Assembly (NCBI RefSeq): GCF_000423525.1
Contig: NZ_AUID01000009.1
Coordinates: forward strand, 1 to 64,000
Direction of reading: 5' to 3'
Length of the DNA stretch: 64,000 nt
Origin: Proteocatella sphenisci DSM 23131
GTDB taxonomy: Bacteria > Bacillota > Clostridia > Peptostreptococcales > Filifactoraceae
A program made the translations under genes and the position numbers. How positions within the stretch are numbered: position 1 is the first letter of the stretch; every line of letters starts with the position of its first letter. Under the pieces are notes generated by a model, which did not search any database, was not told where the DNA came from, and saw only the letters and a list, made by a program, of their open reading frames with translations. Of the stretch, positions 62,720 to 64,000 are shown piece by piece.

Positions 62720-64000
62720 ATGAAATTTAACGAATTCGAATACAAAAGACCTGATTTTGAGATTACAAAAACTGCTCTGGAAAATTTAATAATGTCCATG
62801 AACGAGTCAGTTTCATTTGGAGATTTTAAAGGAAATATGGATGAAGTCAACAAGAAAAGAAACACTATACAGTCCATGGAAACGCTTGTTAGTATACGCT
62901 ACAGCATAGATACCCGTGATACTTTTTACAGCAGTGAAAAAGAATACTGGGATGAAATCTCTCCACAATATGAAGAAATTAATTCAAAATTTTATAAGGC
63001 GGTAACTCAGTCAAAGTTCAGAAAAGAGCTCGAAAAAGAAATTGGAACTCAATTTATTAAGATAGCTGAGTATTCTCTAAAGTCCTTTGATCCTTGTATA
63101 ATCGAAGATCTGAAAGAAGAGAACAAACTGACTTCTGAATATACCCGTCTGCTCGCATCGGCCAAGATAATATTTGAAGGCGAGGAGAGGAATCTCTCGG
63201 GAATGGGGCCTTTTATGACATCCAAAGACCCAAGCGTCAGAGAAAATGCAAGCCAAAAATACTACGGTTTTTTTGAAGAAAATGAAGATAAATTTGATGA
63301 TATATTCAGCCAGCTTGTCAATGTAAGGCACTCTATGGCTTGCAAACTGGGATTTGAAAACTTTACCGAACTTGGATATATCAGGATGCTGCGTACCGAC
63401 TACAATGCGGACATGGTTTCCAAATTTAGAAATCAAGTAAGCCAATATATAATCCCCTGCGTATCAAAACTCTTTGAAAGACAACGAAAAAGACTTAATC
63501 TTGACAAGCTCAGATATTTTGATGAGAACTATGAATTTGAAACTGGAAACCCTGAACCTAAGGGTGATTCAAAATTCATAATAGATAATGGCATAAAAAT
63601 GTACCGCGAGCTTTCCAAAGAAACCAAAGAATTCTTTGAATTTATGACAGAGCACGAGCTCATGGACCTTGAAACTAAAAAAGGCAAAAGCGCAGGAGGA
63701 TACTGTACCTATATACCCGATTATAAATCACCCTTTATATTCTCCAATTTCAACTCTACAGACGCCGACATAGATGTGCTTACCCATGAAGCCGGCCATG
63801 CTTTTCAGGTGTATCAGTCCAGATGGATAGACATACCTGAAATCAATTTCCCGACATATGAGAGCTGTGAAATACACTCTATGAGTATGGAGTTTATAAC
63901 CTACCCATGGATGGAGCTTTTCTTTAAAGAAGATACAGATAAATATAAATATGCACATATGGGAAGTACTTTAAAATTCATCCCCTATGGAGTCCTGGTT
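62720..64000 (+). CDS. M3 family oligoendopeptidase, 3' end cut by window edge
   Basis: 427 codons are present and the frame is open at the edge. The zinc motif is LTHEAGHAFQVYQS (HExxH), with YESCEIHSMSMEF downstream supplying the third ligand Glu, as in PepF/M3 peptidases. N-terminal helical part EFEYKRPDFEITKTALE is typical of short clostridial M3 oligoendopeptidases (about 560 residues). It degrades small peptides in the cytosol, feeding amino-acid fermentation. ATG at 62720 follows AGAGGTG. Confidence 0.92.
   Translation, partial: MKFNEFEYKRPDFEITKTALENLIMSMNESVSFGDFKGNMDEVNKKRNTIQSMETLVSIRYSIDTRDTFYSSEKEYWDEISPQYEEINSKFYKAVTQSKFRKELEKEIGTQFIKIAEYSLKSFDPCIIEDLKEENKLTSEYTRLLASAKIIFEGEERNLSGMGPFMTSKDPSVRENASQKYYGFFEENEDKFDDIFSQLVNVRHSMACKLGFENFTELGYIRMLRTDYNADMVSKFRNQVSQYIIPCVSKLFERQRKRLNLDKLRYFDENYEFETGNPEPKGDSKFIIDNGIKMYRELSKETKEFFEFMTEHELMDLETKKGKSAGGYCTYIPDYKSPFIFSNFNSTDADIDVLTHEAGHAFQVYQSRWIDIPEINFPTYESCEIHSMSMEFITYPWMELFFKEDTDKYKYAHMGSTLKFIPYGVLV

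Noticed and set aside
1-64000. CRISPR arrays, insertion sequences, prophage or integrative elements
   Set aside because: I saw no regularly spaced repeats, transposase or integrase, and gene order and composition look uniform.

Overview
The window is a gene-dense, AT-rich stretch typical of a low-GC Clostridia chromosome. Most genes lie on the minus strand, with strong AGGAGG ribosome-binding sites and Rho-independent terminators. The content points to a strict anaerobe that ferments amino acids and betaine: a betaine reductase operon, a selenocysteine tRNA, a complete crotonyl/butyryl-CoA branch with bifurcation-type Bcd/Etf, acetate kinase, and a three-subunit flavin/Fe-S complex matching Sporomusa-type (Stn) transhydrogenase. 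The best fit is a Peptostreptococcaceae/Peptoclostridium-like Stickland fermenter; the exact taxon is inference.

Layout. 1-3.3 kb: a BCCT betaine transporter, grdI and the first 28 codons of the selenoprotein gene grdH. 3.3-9.7 kb: etfA, etfB, bcd, thlA, hbd and crt, all on the minus strand but split by terminators and at least three promoters. 9.8-12.7 kb: an IscR-like Rrf2 regulator convergent with cysK across a perfect 60-bp palindrome, an internally deleted YeiH remnant and a PanE-like reductase. 12.7-16.2 kb: a diguanylate cyclase, rplM-rpsI and truA. 16.3-17.9 kb: a small membrane/basic protein and an MFS permease on the plus strand. 18-30.4 kb: a long housekeeping series (ispE, ddl, murI, DUF1934, tilS, ftsH, P1 peptidase, a pantothenate-type ECF S component, coaX, dusB, greA, lysS). 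30.5-35.3 kb: veg, typA, a cytosolic parvulin and aspartokinase. 35.3-43.8 kb: an MBOAT/DHHW polymer-acetylation pair, a sirtuin, infC-rpmI-rplT with an L20-type leader, a GNAT, T-box-controlled thrS, and a DUF445 gene. 43.8-47.9 kb: nusB, an Asp23 protein, plsX, rpmF, yceD, ackA and selC. 48-52.9 kb: YitT, nitroreductase, proline iminopeptidase, GuaD-like deaminase and an HD-GYP phosphodiesterase. 52.9-58.8 kb: stnABC. 59-64 kb: hemW, a CLC antiporter, a NapH-like Fe-S membrane protein, a ferredoxin and a truncated M3 oligopeptidase.

How the parts fit. Betaine enters through the BCCT carrier and is reduced by the selenoprotein reductase to acetyl phosphate, which AckA can turn into ATP and acetate. 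tRNA-Sec is needed to read the UGA expected in grdH beyond the window edge. Thl, Hbd, Crt and Bcd/Etf carry acetyl-CoA to butyryl-CoA, probably reducing ferredoxin by bifurcation. Stn would balance NADH, NADPH and ferredoxin pools. No phage, insertion sequence or CRISPR array was seen. The most notable system is stnABC together with the selenium/betaine/butyrate redox network; most other genes are ordinary core genes.
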